Shown here one piece after another: positions 23,157 to 35,936 of a DNA stretch of 64,000 bases. Source of the DNA: Paragordius varius (Eukaryota; Nematomorpha); contig OZ176050.1 in assembly GCA_964247055.1 (NCBI GenBank), forward strand, positions 1,426,001-1,490,000, written 5' to 3'. Every line of letters starts with the position of its first letter. Within the stretch, counting starts at the first letter, position 1. The notes under the pieces were generated by a model. That model ran no database searches and was not told the DNA's origin. It worked only from the letters and a program-made list of their open reading frames with translations. A program made the translations under genes and the position numbers.

Positions 23157-25620
23157 AAAACCCGGTGAACAAAATTAATTACATTCTCTTAGTAGGACTA
23201 CATCAAAATATAGAGATAGTTTGACAAACTCTTTCATATCCGATTTTTACAACGATACTTTAAAAATTATGGTACCAGTCGCATCAATACTCAAGTTAAA
23301 CTTTGTCCTTAAAAATCGGATATTGGTCACCGGTGAACAAAATTATTTTTTATACATTCTCTTAGCAAGACTACATCAAAATATAGAGATAGTTTGACAA
23401 ACTCTTTCATATCCGATTTTTACAACGATACTTTATAAATTAATGTATAAAACTAGTTGTATCAATAAATCGCACCAATACTCAAGTTAAACTTTGTCCT
23501 TAAAAATCGGATTTTGATCACAGGTGAACAAAATTATTTTTTATACATTCTCTTAGTAAGACTACATCAAAATATAGAGATAGTTTGACAAACTCTTTCA
23601 TATCCGATTTTTACAACGATACTTTAAAAATTAATGTATTAAACTAATCGCATCAATACTCAAGTTAAACTTTGTCCTTAAAAATCGAATATACCGGTGA
23701 ACAAAATTATTTTTTATACATTCTCTTTGTAGGACTACATCAAAATATAGAGATAGTTTGACAAACTCTTTCATATCCGATTTTTACAACGATACTTTAA
23801 AAATTATGGTACCAGTCGCATCAATACTCAAGTTAAACTTTGTCCTTAAAAATCGGATATTGGTCACCGGTGAACAAAATTATTTTTTATACATTCTCTT
23901 AGCAAGACTACATCAAAATATAGAGATAGTTTGACAAACTCTTTCATATCCGATTTTTACAACGATACTTTATAAATTAATGTATAAAACTAGTCGTATC
24001 AATAAATCGCACCAATACTCAAGTTAAACTTTGTCCTTAAAAATCGGATTTTGATCACAGGTGAACAAAATTATTTTTTATACATTTTCTTAGTAAGACT
24101 ACATCAAAATATAGAGATAGTTTGAGAAACTCTTTCATATCCGATTTTTACAACGATACTTTAAAAATTAATGTATTAAACTAATCGCATCAATACTCAA
24201 GTTAAACTTTGTCCTTAAAAATCGAATATACCGGTGAACAAAATTATTTTTTATACATTCTCTTTGTAGGACTACATCAAAATATAGAGATAGTTTGACA
24301 AACTCTTTCATATCCGATTTTTACAACGATACTTTAAAAATTATGGTACCAGTCGCATCAATACTCAAGTTAAACTTTGTCCTTAAAAATCGGATATTGG
24401 TCACCGGTGAACAAAATTATTTTTTATACACTCTCTTAGCAAGACTACATCAAAATATAGAGATAGTTTGACAAACTCTTTCATATCCGATTTTTACAAC
24501 GATACTTTATAAATTAATGTATAAAACTAGTCGTATCAATAAATCGCACCAATACTCAAGTTAAACTTTGTCCTTAAAAATCGGATTTTGATCACCGGTG
24601 AACAAAATTATTTTTTATACATTCTCTTAGTAGGACTACATCAAAATATAGAGATAGTTTGGCAAACTCTTTCATATCCGATTTTTAAAACGATACTTTA
24701 AAAATTAAAGTATAAAACTAGTCGCATCAATACTCAAGTTAAATTTTGTCCTTAAAAATGGGATATTGGTCACCGGTGAACAAAATTATTTTTTATACAT
24801 TCTCTTAGTAAGACTACATCAAAATATAGAGATAGTTTGACAAACTCTTTCATATCTTTACAACGATACTTTCAAAATTAGTGTATTAAACTAGTCGCAT
24901 CAATACTCAAGCTAAACATTGTCCTTAAAAATCGGATATTGGTCACCGGTGAACAAAATTATTTTTTATACATTATCTTAGCAAGACTACCTCAAAATAT
25001 AGAGATAGTTTGACAAACTCTTTCATATTCGATTTTTACAGCGATACTTTAAAAATTAATGTATTAAACTAGTCGCATCAATACTCAAGTTAAATTTTGT
25101 CCTTAAAAATCGGATATTGGTCACCGGTGAACAAAATTATTTTTTATACATTCTCTTAGTAAGACTACATCAAAATATAGAAATAGTTTGACAAACTCTT
25201 TCATATCCGATTTTTACAACGATACTTTAAAAATTAATAAATTAAACTAGTCGCATCAATACCCAAGTTAAACTTTGTCCTTAAAAATCGGATATTGGTC
25301 ACCGGTGAACAAAATTATTTTTTATACATTCTCTTTGTAAGACTACATCAAAATATAGAGATAGTTTGACAAACTCTTTCATATCCGATTTTCAAAACCA
25401 TACTTTAAAAATTAATGTATAAAACTAGTCGCATCAATACTCAAGTTAAATTTTGTCCTTAAAAATGGGATATTGGTCACCGGTGAACAAAACTATTTTT
25501 TATACATTCTCTTAGTCAGACTACATCAAAATATAGAGATAGTTTGACCTCTTTTATATCCGATTTTTACAACGATACTTTAAAAATTAATGTATAAAAT
25601 AGTCGCATCAATACTCAAGT
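23157..25620 (+). repeat. 14-monomer higher-order repeat, copy 1 (2464 bp)
   Basis: The monomers start at 23157, 23311, 23502, 23680, 23848, 24039, 24217, 24385, 24576, 24754, 24927, 25105, 25283 and 25461. The first is truncated: AAGTAAAACCCGGTG replaces the usual left end, and the T-rich block is also shortened (AATTAATTACATTC). A three-monomer motif of 191, 178 and 168 bp is repeated inside the unit. Confidence 0.85.
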
Positions 25621-28089
25621 AAAACCCGGTGAACAAAATTATTTTTTATACATTCTCTTAGTAGGACTACATCAAAATATAGAGATAGTTTGACAAACTC
25701 TTTCATATCCGATTTTTACAACGATACTTTAAAAATTATGGTACCAGTCGCATCAATACTCAAGTTAAACTTTGTCCTTAAAAATCGGATATTGGTCACC
25801 GGTGAACAAAATTATTTTTTATACATTCTCTTAGCAAGATTACATCAAAATATAGAGATAGTTTGACAAACTCTTTCATATCCGATTTTTACAACGATAC
25901 TTTATAAATTAATGTATAAAACTAGTCGTATCAATAAATCGCACCAATACTCAAGTTAAACTTTGTCCTTAAAAATCGGATTTTGATCACAGGTGAACAA
26001 AATTATTTTTTATACATTCTCTTAGTAAGACTACATCAAAATATAGAGATAGTTTGACAAACTCTTTCATATCCGATTTTTACAACGATACTTTAAAAAT
26101 TAATGTATTAAACTAATCGCATCAATACTCAAGTTAAACTTTGTCCTTAAAAATCGAATATACCGGTGAAGAAAATTATTTTTTATACATTCTCTTTGTA
26201 GGACTACATCAAAATATAGAGATAGTTTGACAAACTCTTTCATATCCGATTTTTACAACGATACTTTAAAAATTATGGTACCAGTCGCATCAATACTCAA
26301 GTTAAACTTTGTCCTTAAAAATCGGATATTGGTCACCGGTGAACAAAATTATTTTTTATACATTCTCTTAGCAAGACTACATCAAAATATAGAGATAGTT
26401 TGACAAACTCTTTCATATCCGATTTTTACAACGATACTTTATAAATTAATGTATAAAACTAGTCGTATCAATAAATCGCACCAATACTCAAGTTAAACTT
26501 TGTCCTTAAAAATCGGATTTTGATCACCGGTGAACAAAATTATTTTTTATACATTCTCTTAGTAGGACTACATCAAAATATAGAGATAGTTTGGCAAACT
26601 CTTTCATATCCGATTTTTACAACGATACTTTAAAAATTAATGTATTAAACTAATCGCATCAATACTCAAGTTAAACTTTGTCCTTAAAAATCGAATATAC
26701 CGGTGAACAAAATTATTTTTTATACATTCTCTTTGTAGGACTACATCAAAATATAGAGATAGTTTGACAAACTCTTTCATATCCGATTTTTACAACGATA
26801 CTTTAAAAATTATGGTACCAGTCGCATCAATACTCAAGTTAAACTTTGTCCTTAAAAATCGGATATTGGTCACCGGTGAACAAAATTATTTTTTATACAC
26901 TCTCTTAGCAAGACTACATCAAAATATAGAGATAGTTTGACAAACTCTTTCATATCCGATTTTTACAACGATACTTTATAAATTAATGTATAAAACTAGT
27001 CGTATCAATAAATCGCACCAATACTCAAGTTAAACTTTGTCCTTAAAAATCGGATTTTGATCACCGGTGAACAAAATTATTTTTTATACATTCTCTTAGT
27101 AGGACTACATCAAAATATAGAGATAGTTTGGCAAACTCTTTCATATCCGATTTTTAAAACGATACTTTAAAAATTAAAGTATAAAACTAGTCGCATCAAT
27201 ACTCAAGTTAAATTTTGTCCTTAAAAATGGGATATTGGTCACCGGTGAACAAAATTATTTTTTATACATTCTCTTAGTAAGACTACATCAAAATATAGAG
27301 ATAGTTTGACAAACTCTTTCATATCTTTACAACGATACTTTCAAAATTAGTGTATTAAACTAGTCGCATCAATACTCAAGCTAAACATTGTCCTTAAAAA
27401 TCGGATATTGGTCACCGGTGAACAAAATTATTTTTTATACATTATCTTAGCAAGACTACCTCAAAATATAGAGATAGTTTGACAAACTCTTTCATATTCG
27501 ATTTTTACAGCGATACTTTAAAAATTAATGTATTAAACTAGTCGCATCAATACTCAAGTTAAATTTTGTCCTTAAAAATCGGATATTGGTCACCGGTGAA
27601 CAAAATTATTTTTTATACATTCTCTTAGTAAGACTACATCAAAATATAGAAATAGTTTGACAAACTCTTTCATATCCGATTTTTACAACGATACTTTAAA
27701 AATTAATAAATTAAACTAGTCGCATCAATACCCAAGTTAAACTTTGTCCTTAAAAATCGGATATTGGTCACCGGTGAACAAAATTATTTTTTATACATTC
27801 TCTTTGTAAGACTACATCAAAATATAGAGATAGTTTGACAAACTCTTTCATATCCGATTTTCAAAACCATACTTTAAAAATTAATGTATAAAACTAGTCG
27901 CATCAATACTCAAGTTAAATTTTGTCCTTAAAAATGGGATATTGGTCACCGGTGAACAAAACTATTTTTTATACATTCTCTTAGTCAGACTACATCAAAA
28001 TATAGAGATAGTTTGACCTCTTTTATATCCGATTTTTACAACGATACTTTAAAAATTAATGTATAAAATAGTCGCATCAATACTCAAGT
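25621..28089 (+). repeat. 14-monomer higher-order repeat, copy 2 (2469 bp)
   Basis: Monomer lengths are 159, 191, 178, 168, 191, 178, 168, 191, 178, 173, 178, 178, 178 and 160, summing to 2469. Diagnostic markers are AAAACCCGGTG at the start, CGCACCAATAC, GATTTTGATCAC, CGAATATACCGGTG, TATGGTACCAG, ACCTCAAAATATAG, ACAGCGATAC, ATTAATAAATTAAAC, TTTTCAAAACC, and GTCAGAC with GACCTCTTTTATATCC. The ACAGCGATAC marker at 25041 recurs at 27510, giving the 2469-bp period. Confidence 0.9.
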
Positions 28090-30023
28090 AAAACCCGGTG
28101 AACAAAATTATTTTTTATACATTCTCTTAGTAGGACTACATCAAAATATAGAGATAGTTTGACAAACTCTTTCATATCCGATTTTTACAACGATACTTTA
28201 AAAATTATGGTACCAGTCGCATCAATACTCAAGTTAAACTTTGTCCTTAAAAATCGGATATTGGTCACCGGTGAACAAAATTATTTTTTATACATTCTCT
28301 TAGCAAGATTACATCAAAATATAGAGATAGTTTGACAAACTCTTTCATATCCGATTTTTACAACGATACTTTATAAATTAATGTATAAAACTAGTCGTAT
28401 CAATAAATCGCACCAATACTCAAGTTAAACTTTGTCCTTAAAAATCGGATTTTGATCACAGGTGAACAAAATTATTTTTTATACATTCTCTTAGTAAGAC
28501 TACATCAAAATATAGAGATAGTTTGACAAACTCTTTCATATCCGATTTTTACAACGATACTTTAAAAATTAATGTATTAAACTAATCGCATCAATACTCA
28601 AGTTAAACTTTGTCCTTAAAAATCGAATATACCGGTGAAGAAAATTATTTTTTATACATTCTCTTTGTAGGACTACATCAAAATATAGAGATAGTTTGAC
28701 AAACTCTTTCATATCCGATTTTTACAACGATACTTTAAAAATTATGGTACCAGTCGCATCAATACTCAAGTTAAACTTTGTCCTTAAAAATCGGATATTG
28801 GTCACCGGTGAACAAAATTATTTTTTATACATTCTCTTAGCAAGACTACATCAAAATATAGAGATAGTTTGACAAACTCTTTCATATCCGATTTTTACAA
28901 CGATACTTTATAAATTAATGTATAAAACTAGTCGTATCAATAAATCGCACCAATACTCAAGTTAAACTTTGTCCTTAAAAATCGGATTTTGATCACCGGT
29001 GAACAAAATTATTTTTTATACATTCTCTTAGTAGGACTACATCAAAATATAGAGATAGTTTGGCAAACTCTTTCATATCCGATTTTTAAAACGATACTTT
29101 AAAAATTAAAGTATAAAACTAGTCGCATCAATACTCAAGTTAAATTTTGTCCTTAAAAATGGGATATTGGTCACCGGTGAACAAAATTATTTTTTATACA
29201 TTCTCTTAGTAAGACTACATCAAAATATAGAGATAGTTTGACAAACTCTTTCATATCTTTACAACGATACTTTCAAAATTAGTGTATTAAACTAGTCGCA
29301 TCAATACTCAAGCTAAACATTGTCCTTAAAAATCGGATATTGGTCACCGGTGAACAAAATTATTTTTTATACATTATCTTAGCAAGACTACATCAAAATA
29401 TAGAGATAGTTTGACAAACTCTTTCATATTCGATTTTTACAGCGATACTTTAAAAATTAATGTATTAAACTAGTCGCATCAATACTCAAGTTAAATTTTG
29501 TCCTTAAAAATCGGATATTGGTCACCGGTGAACAAAATTATTTTTTATACATTCTCTTAGTAAGACTACATCAAAATATAGAAATAGTTTGACAAACTCT
29601 TTCATATCCGATTTTTACAACGATACTTTAAAAATTAATAAATTAAACTAGTCGCATCAATACCCAAGTTAAACTTTGTCCTTAAAAATCGGATATTGGT
29701 CACCGGTGAACAAAATTATTTTTTATACATTCTCTTTGTAAGACTACATCAAAATATAGAGATAGTTTGACAAACTCTTTCATATCCGATTTTCAAAACC
29801 ATACTTTAAAAATTAATGTATAAAACTAGTCGCATCAATACTCAAGTTAAATTTTGTCCTTAAAAATGGGATATTGGTCACCGGTGAACAAAACTATTTT
29901 TTATACATTCTCTTAGTCAGACTACATCAAAATATAGAGATAGTTTGACCTCTTTTATATATATGATTTTTACAACGATACTTTAAAAATTAATGTATAA
30001 AATAGTCGCATCAATACTCAAGT
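28090..30023 (+). repeat. 11-monomer version of the region B repeat (1934 bp)
   Basis: This copy has the same order as the 14-monomer unit but lacks one internal three-monomer motif (191+178+168 = 537 bp). A 2-bp gain near 29957 (TATATATATG for TATATCCG) explains the remainder: 2469 minus 537 plus 2 equals 1934. It also has ACATCAAAATATAG where the previous copies have ACCTCAAAATATAG near 29390. Confidence 0.88.
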
Positions 30024-31261
30024 AAAACCCGGTGAACAAAATTATTTTTTATACATTCTCTTAGTAGGACTACATCAAAATATAGAGATAGTTTGACAAA
30101 CTCTTTCATATCCGATTTTTACAACGATACTTTAAAAATTATGGTACCAGTCGCATCAATACTCAAGTTAAACTTTGTCCTTAAAAATCGGATATTGGTC
30201 ACCGGTGAACAATATTATTTTTTATACATTCTCTTAGCAAGATTACATCAAAATATAGAGATAGTTTGACAAACTCTTTCATATCCGATTTTTACAACGA
30301 TACTTTATAAATTAATGTATAAAACTAGTCGTATCAATAAATCGCACCAATACTCAAGTTAAACTTTGTCCTTAAAAATCGGATTTTGATCACAGGTGAA
30401 CAAAATTATTTTTTATACATTCTCTTAGTAAGACTACATCAAAATATAGAGATAGTTTGACAAACTCTTTCATATCCGATTTTTACAACGATACTTTAAA
30501 AATTAATGTATTAAACTAATCGCATCAATACTCAAGTTAAACTTTGTCCTTAAAAATCGAATATACCGGTGAAGAAAATTATTTTTTATACATTCTCTTT
30601 GTAGGACTACATCAAAATATAGAGATAGTTTGACAAACTCTTTCATATCCGATTTTTACAACGATACTTTAAAAATTATGGTACCAGTCGCATCAATACT
30701 CAAGTTAAACTTTGTCCTTAAAAATCGGATATTGGTCACCGGTGAACAAAATTATTTTTTATACATTCTCTTAGCAAGACTACATCAAAATATAGAGATA
30801 GTTTGACAAACTCTTTCATATCCGATTTTTACAACGATACTTTATAAATTAATGTATAAAACTAGTCGTATCAATAAATCGCACCAATACTCAAGTTAAA
30901 CTTTGTCCTTAAAAATCGGATTTTGATCACCGGTGAACAAAATTATTTTTTATACATTCTCTTAGTAGGACTACATCAAAATATAGAGATAGTTTGGCAA
31001 ACTCTTTCATATCCGATTTTTAAAACGATACTTTAAAAATTAAAGTATAAAACTAGTCGCATCAATACTCAAGTTAAATTTTGTCCTTAAAAATGGGATA
31101 TTGGTCACCGGTGAACAAAATTATTTTTTATACATTCTCTTAGTAAGACTACATCAAAATATAGAGATAGTTTGACAAACTCTTTCATATCTTTACAACG
31201 ATACTTTCAAAATTAGTGTATTAAACTAGTCGCATCAATACTCAAGCTAAACATTGTCCTT
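30024..31261 (+). repeat. Truncated fourth copy of the region B repeat (seven monomers)
   Basis: The monomers starting at 30024, 30183, 30374, 30552, 30720, 30911 and 31089 follow the order of the 11-monomer copy. The array then switches at 31262 to a different pair of monomers. The ACAGCGATAC, AAATTAAAC and TTTTCAAAACC monomers that should follow are absent. Confidence 0.85.
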
Positions 31262-31628
31262 AAAAATCGGATATTGGTCACCGGTGAACAAAATTATTTT
31301 TTATACATTCTCTTAGTAGGACTACATCAAAATATAGAGATAGTTTGGCAAACTCTTTCATATCCGATTTTTAAAACGATACTTTAAAAATTAATGTATT
31401 AAACTAGTCGCATCAATACTCAAGTTAAACTTTGTCCTAAAAATCGGATATTGGTCACCGGTGAACAAAATTATTTTTTATACATTCTCTTAGCAAGACT
31501 ACATCAAAATATAGAGATAGTTTGACAAACTCTTTCATATCCGATTTTTACAACGATACTTTATAAATTAATGTATAAACTAGTCGTATCAATAAATCGC
31601 ATCAATACTCAAGTTAAACTTTGTCCTT
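31262..31628 (+). repeat. 367-bp two-monomer repeat, copy 1
   Basis: A 177-bp monomer (GTAGGAC, TTTTTAAAACG, GTCCTAAAAATCGG with one T lost) is followed by a 190-bp monomer (GCAAGAC, TTATAAATTAA, GTATAAACTAG). Both single-base losses recur in the next copy. Confidence 0.85.
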
Positions 31629-31995
31629 AAAAATCGGATTTTGATCACCGGTGAACAAAATTATTTTTTATACATTCTCTTAGTAGGACTACATCAAAAT
31701 ATAGAGATAGTTTGGCAAACTCTTTCATATCCGATTTTTAAAACGATACTTTAAAAATTAATGTATTAAACTAGTCGCATCAATACTGAAGTTAAACTTT
31801 GTCCTAAAAATCGGATATTGGTCACCGGTGAACAAAATTATTTTTTATACATTCTCTTAGCAAGACTACATCAAAATATAGAGATAGTTTGACAAACTCT
31901 TTCATATCCGATTTTTACAACGATACTTTATAAATTAATGTATAAACTAGTCGTATCAATAAATCGCATCAATACTCAAGTTATACTTTGTCCTT
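31629..31995 (+). repeat. 367-bp two-monomer repeat, copy 2
   Basis: This directly repeats 31262-31628 with the same two one-base losses. Differences include GATTTTGATCAC at the left end, CTGAAG (31788) and TTATACTTTG (31982). Confidence 0.85.
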
Positions 31996-32430
31996 AAAAA
32001 TCGGATTTTGATCACCGGTGAACAAAATTATTTTTTATACATTCTCTTAGTAGGACTACATCAAAATATAGAAATAGTTTGGCAAACTCTTTCATATCCG
32101 ATTTTTAAAACGATACTTTAAAAATTAATGTATAAAACTAGTCGCATCAATACTCAAGTTAAACTTTGTCCTTAAAAATCGGATATTGGTCACCGGTGAA
32201 CAAAATTATTATTTTATACATTCTCTTAGTAGGAGACTACATCAAAATATAGAGATAGTTTGGCAAACTCTTTCATATCCGATTTTTACAACGATACTTT
32301 AAAAATTAATGTATAAAACTAGTCGCATCAATACTCAAGTTAAACTTTGTCCTTAAAAATCGGATATTGGTCACCGGTGAACAAAATAATTTTTTATACA
32401 TTCTCTTAGTAAGACTACATCAAAATATAG
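31996..32430 (+). repeat. Junction monomers between regions B and C
   Basis: The monomer at 31996 resembles 31629 with ATAGAAATAG. The monomer at 32174 is 181 bp and carries private ATTATTATTTTATAC and GTAGGAGACTAC (an extra 3 bp). The monomer at 32355 begins the AATAATTTTTT and GATAGCTTGAC family that characterises regions C and D. Confidence 0.75.
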
Positions 32431-34183
32431 AGATAGCTTGACAAACTCTTTCATATCCGATTTTTAAAACCATACTTTAAAAATTAATGTATAAAACTAG
32501 TCGCATCAATACTCAGGTTAAATTTTGTCCTTAAAAATGGGATATTGGTCACCGGTGAACAAAACTATTTTTTATACATTCTCTTAGTCAGACTACATCA
32601 AAATATAGAGATAGTTTGACCTCTTTCATATCCGATTTTTACAACGATACTTTAAAAATTAATGTATAAAACTAGTCGCATCAATACTCAAGTAAAACCC
32701 GGTGAACAAAATTATTTTTTATACATTCTCTTAGTAGGACTACATCAAAATATAGAGATAGTTTGACAAACTCTTTCATATCCGATTTTTACAACGATAC
32801 TTTAAAAATTATGGTACCAGTCGCATCAATACTCAAGTTAAACTTTGTCCTTAAAAATCGGATATTGGTCACCTTTGAACAAAATTATTTTTTATACATT
32901 CTCTTAGCAAGACTACATCAAAATATAGAGATAGTTTGACAAACTCTTTCATATCCGATTTTTACAACGATACTTTATAAATTAATGTATAAAACTAGTC
33001 GTATCAATAAATCGCACCAATACTCAAGTTAAACTTTGTCCTTAAAAATCGGATTTTGATCACCGGTGAACAAAATTATTTTTTATACATTCTCTTAGTA
33101 GGACTACATCAAAATATAGAGATAGTTTGGCAAACTCTTTCATATCCGATTTTTAAAACGATACTTTAAAAATTAAAGTATAAAACTAGTCGCATCAATA
33201 CTCAAGTTAAATTTTGTCCTTAAAAATGGGATATTGGTCACCGGTGAACAAAATTATTTTTTATACATTCTCTTAGTAAGACTACATCAAAATATAGAGA
33301 TAGTTTGACAAACTCTTTCATATCTTTACAACGATACTTTCAAAATTAATGTATTAAACTAGTCGCATCAATACTCAAGCTAAACATTGTCCTTAAAAAT
33401 CCGATATTGGTCACCGGTGATCAAAATTATTTTTTATACATTCTCTTAGCAAGACTACATCAAAATATAGAGATAGTTTGACAAACTCTTTCATATTCGA
33501 TTTTTACAACGATACTTTATAAATTAATGTATAAAACTAGTCGTATCAATAAATCGCATCAATACTCAAGTTAAACTTTGTCCTTAAAAATCGGATTTTG
33601 ATCACCGGTGAACAAAATTATTTTTTATACATTCTCTTAGTAGGACTACATCAAAATATAGAGATAGTTTGGCAAATTCTTTCATATCCGATTTTTAAAA
33701 CGATACTTTAAAAATTAATGTATAAAACTAGTCGCATCAATACTCAAGTTAAACTTTGTCCTTAAAAATCGGATATTGGTCACCGGTGAACAAAATAATT
33801 TTTTATACATTCTCTTAGTAAGACTACATCAAAATATAGAGATAGCTTGACAAACTCTTTCATATCTGATTTTTACAACGATACTTTAAAAATTAATGTA
33901 TAAAACTTGTCGCATCAATACTCAGTCCTTAAAAATCGGATATTGGTCACCGGTGAACAAAATTATTTTTTATACATTCTCTTAGTAAGACTACATCTAA
34001 ATATAGAAATAGTTTGACAAACTCTTTCATATCCAATTTTTACAACGATACTTTAAAAATTAATGTATTAAACTAGTCGCATCAATACTCAAGTTAAACT
34101 TTGTCCTAAAAATCGGATATTGGTCACCGGTGAACAAAATTATTTTTTATACATTCTCTTAGCAAGACTACATCAAAATATAG
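32431..34183 (+). repeat. 10-monomer higher-order repeat, copy 1 (1753 bp)
   Basis: Within the unit, monomer lengths are 159, 191, 178, 173, 191, 178, 167, 177, 178 and 161, which sum to 1753. Markers are AAAACCCGGTG (32694), CACCTTTGAAC, AAATTAAAG, ATCTTTACAACG (a right-arm deletion), AATCCGATATTGG with GGTGATC, AACTTGTCGC, CTCAGTCCTT and ACATCTAAATATAG. I set the borders at the last shared marker (AGATAGCTTG) rather than at a monomer edge. Confidence 0.85.
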
Positions 34184-35936
34184 AGATAGCTTGACAAACT
34201 CTTTCATATCCGATTTTTAAAACCATACTTTAAAAATTAATGTATAAAACTAGTCGCATCAATACTCAGGTTAAATTTTGTCCTTAAAAATGGGATATTG
34301 GTCACCGGTGAACAAAACTATTTTTTATACATTCTCTTAGTCAGACTACATCAAAATATAGAGATAGTTTGACCTCTTTCATATCCGATTTTTACAACGA
34401 TACTTTAAAAATTAATGTATAAAACTAGTCGCATCAATACTCAAGTAAAACCCGGTGAACAAAATTATTTTTTATACATTCTCTTAGTAGGACTACATCA
34501 AAATATAGAGATAGTTTGACAAACTCTTTCATATCCGATTTTTACAACGATACTTTAAAAATTATGGTACCAGTCGCATCAATACTCAAGTTAAACTTTG
34601 TCCTTAAAAATCGGATATTGGTCACCTTTGAACAAAATTATTTTTTATACATTCTCTTAGCAAGACTACATCAAAATATAGAGATAGTTTGACAAACTCT
34701 TTCATATCCGATTTTTACAACGATACTTTATAAATTAATGTATAAAACTAGTCGTATCAATAAATCGCACCAATACTCAAGTTAAACTTTGTCCTTAAAA
34801 ATCGGATTTTGATCACCGGTGAACAAAATTATTTTTTATACATTCTCTTAGTAGGACTACATCAAAATATAGAGATAGTTTGGCAAACTCTTTCATATCC
34901 GATTTTTAAAACGATACTTTAAAAATTAAAGTATAAAACTAGTCGCATCAATACTCAAGTTAAATTTTGTCCTTAAAAATGGGATATTGGTCACCGGTGA
35001 ACAAAATTATTTTTTATACATTCTCTTAGTAAGACTACATCAAAATATAGAGATAGTTTGACAAACTCTTTCATATCTTTACAACGATACTTTCAAAATT
35101 AATGTATTAAACTAGTCGCATCAATACTCAAGCTAAACATTGTCCTTAAAAATCCGATATTGGTCACCGGTGATCAAAATTATTTTTTATACATTCTCTT
35201 AGCAAGACTACATCAAAATATAGAGATAGTTTGACAAACTCTTTCATATTCGATTTTTACAACGATACTTTATAAATTAATGTATAAAACTAGTCGTATC
35301 AATAAATCGCATCAATACTCAAGTTAAACTTTGTCCTTAAAAATCGGATTTTGATCACCGGTGAACAAAATTATTTTTTATACATTCTCTTAGTAGGACT
35401 ACATCAAAATATAGAGATAGTTTGGCAAATTCTTTCATATCCGATTTTTAAAACGATACTTTAAAAATTAATGTATAAAACTAGTCGCATCAATACTCAA
35501 GTTAAACTTTGTCCTTAAAAATCGGATATTGGTCACCGGTGAACAAAATAATTTTTTATACATTCTCTTAGTAAGACTACATCAAAATATAGAGATAGCT
35601 TGACAAACTCTTTCATATCTGATTTTTACAACGATACTTTAAAAATTAATGTATAAAACTTGTCGCATCAATACTCAGTCCTTAAAAATCGGATATTGGT
35701 CACCGGTGAACAAAATTATTTTTTATACATTCTCTTAGTAAGACTACATCTAAATATAGAAATAGTTTGACAAACTCTTTCATATCCAATTTTTACAACG
35801 ATACTTTAAAAATTAATGTATTAAACTAGTCGCATCAATACTCAAGTTAAACTTTGTCCTAAAAATCGGATATTGGTCACCGGTGAACAAAATTATTTTT
35901 TATACATTCTCTTAGCAAGACTACATCAAAATATAG
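34184..35936 (+). repeat. 10-monomer higher-order repeat, copy 2 (1753 bp)
   Basis: All rare markers of copy 1 recur at exactly 1753 bp (32694/34447, 33991/35744, 32431/34184). I noticed no internal difference between the two copies by eye, so this looks like one of the youngest duplications in the window. The last five monomers also begin the 31-monomer unit of region D. Confidence 0.88.
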
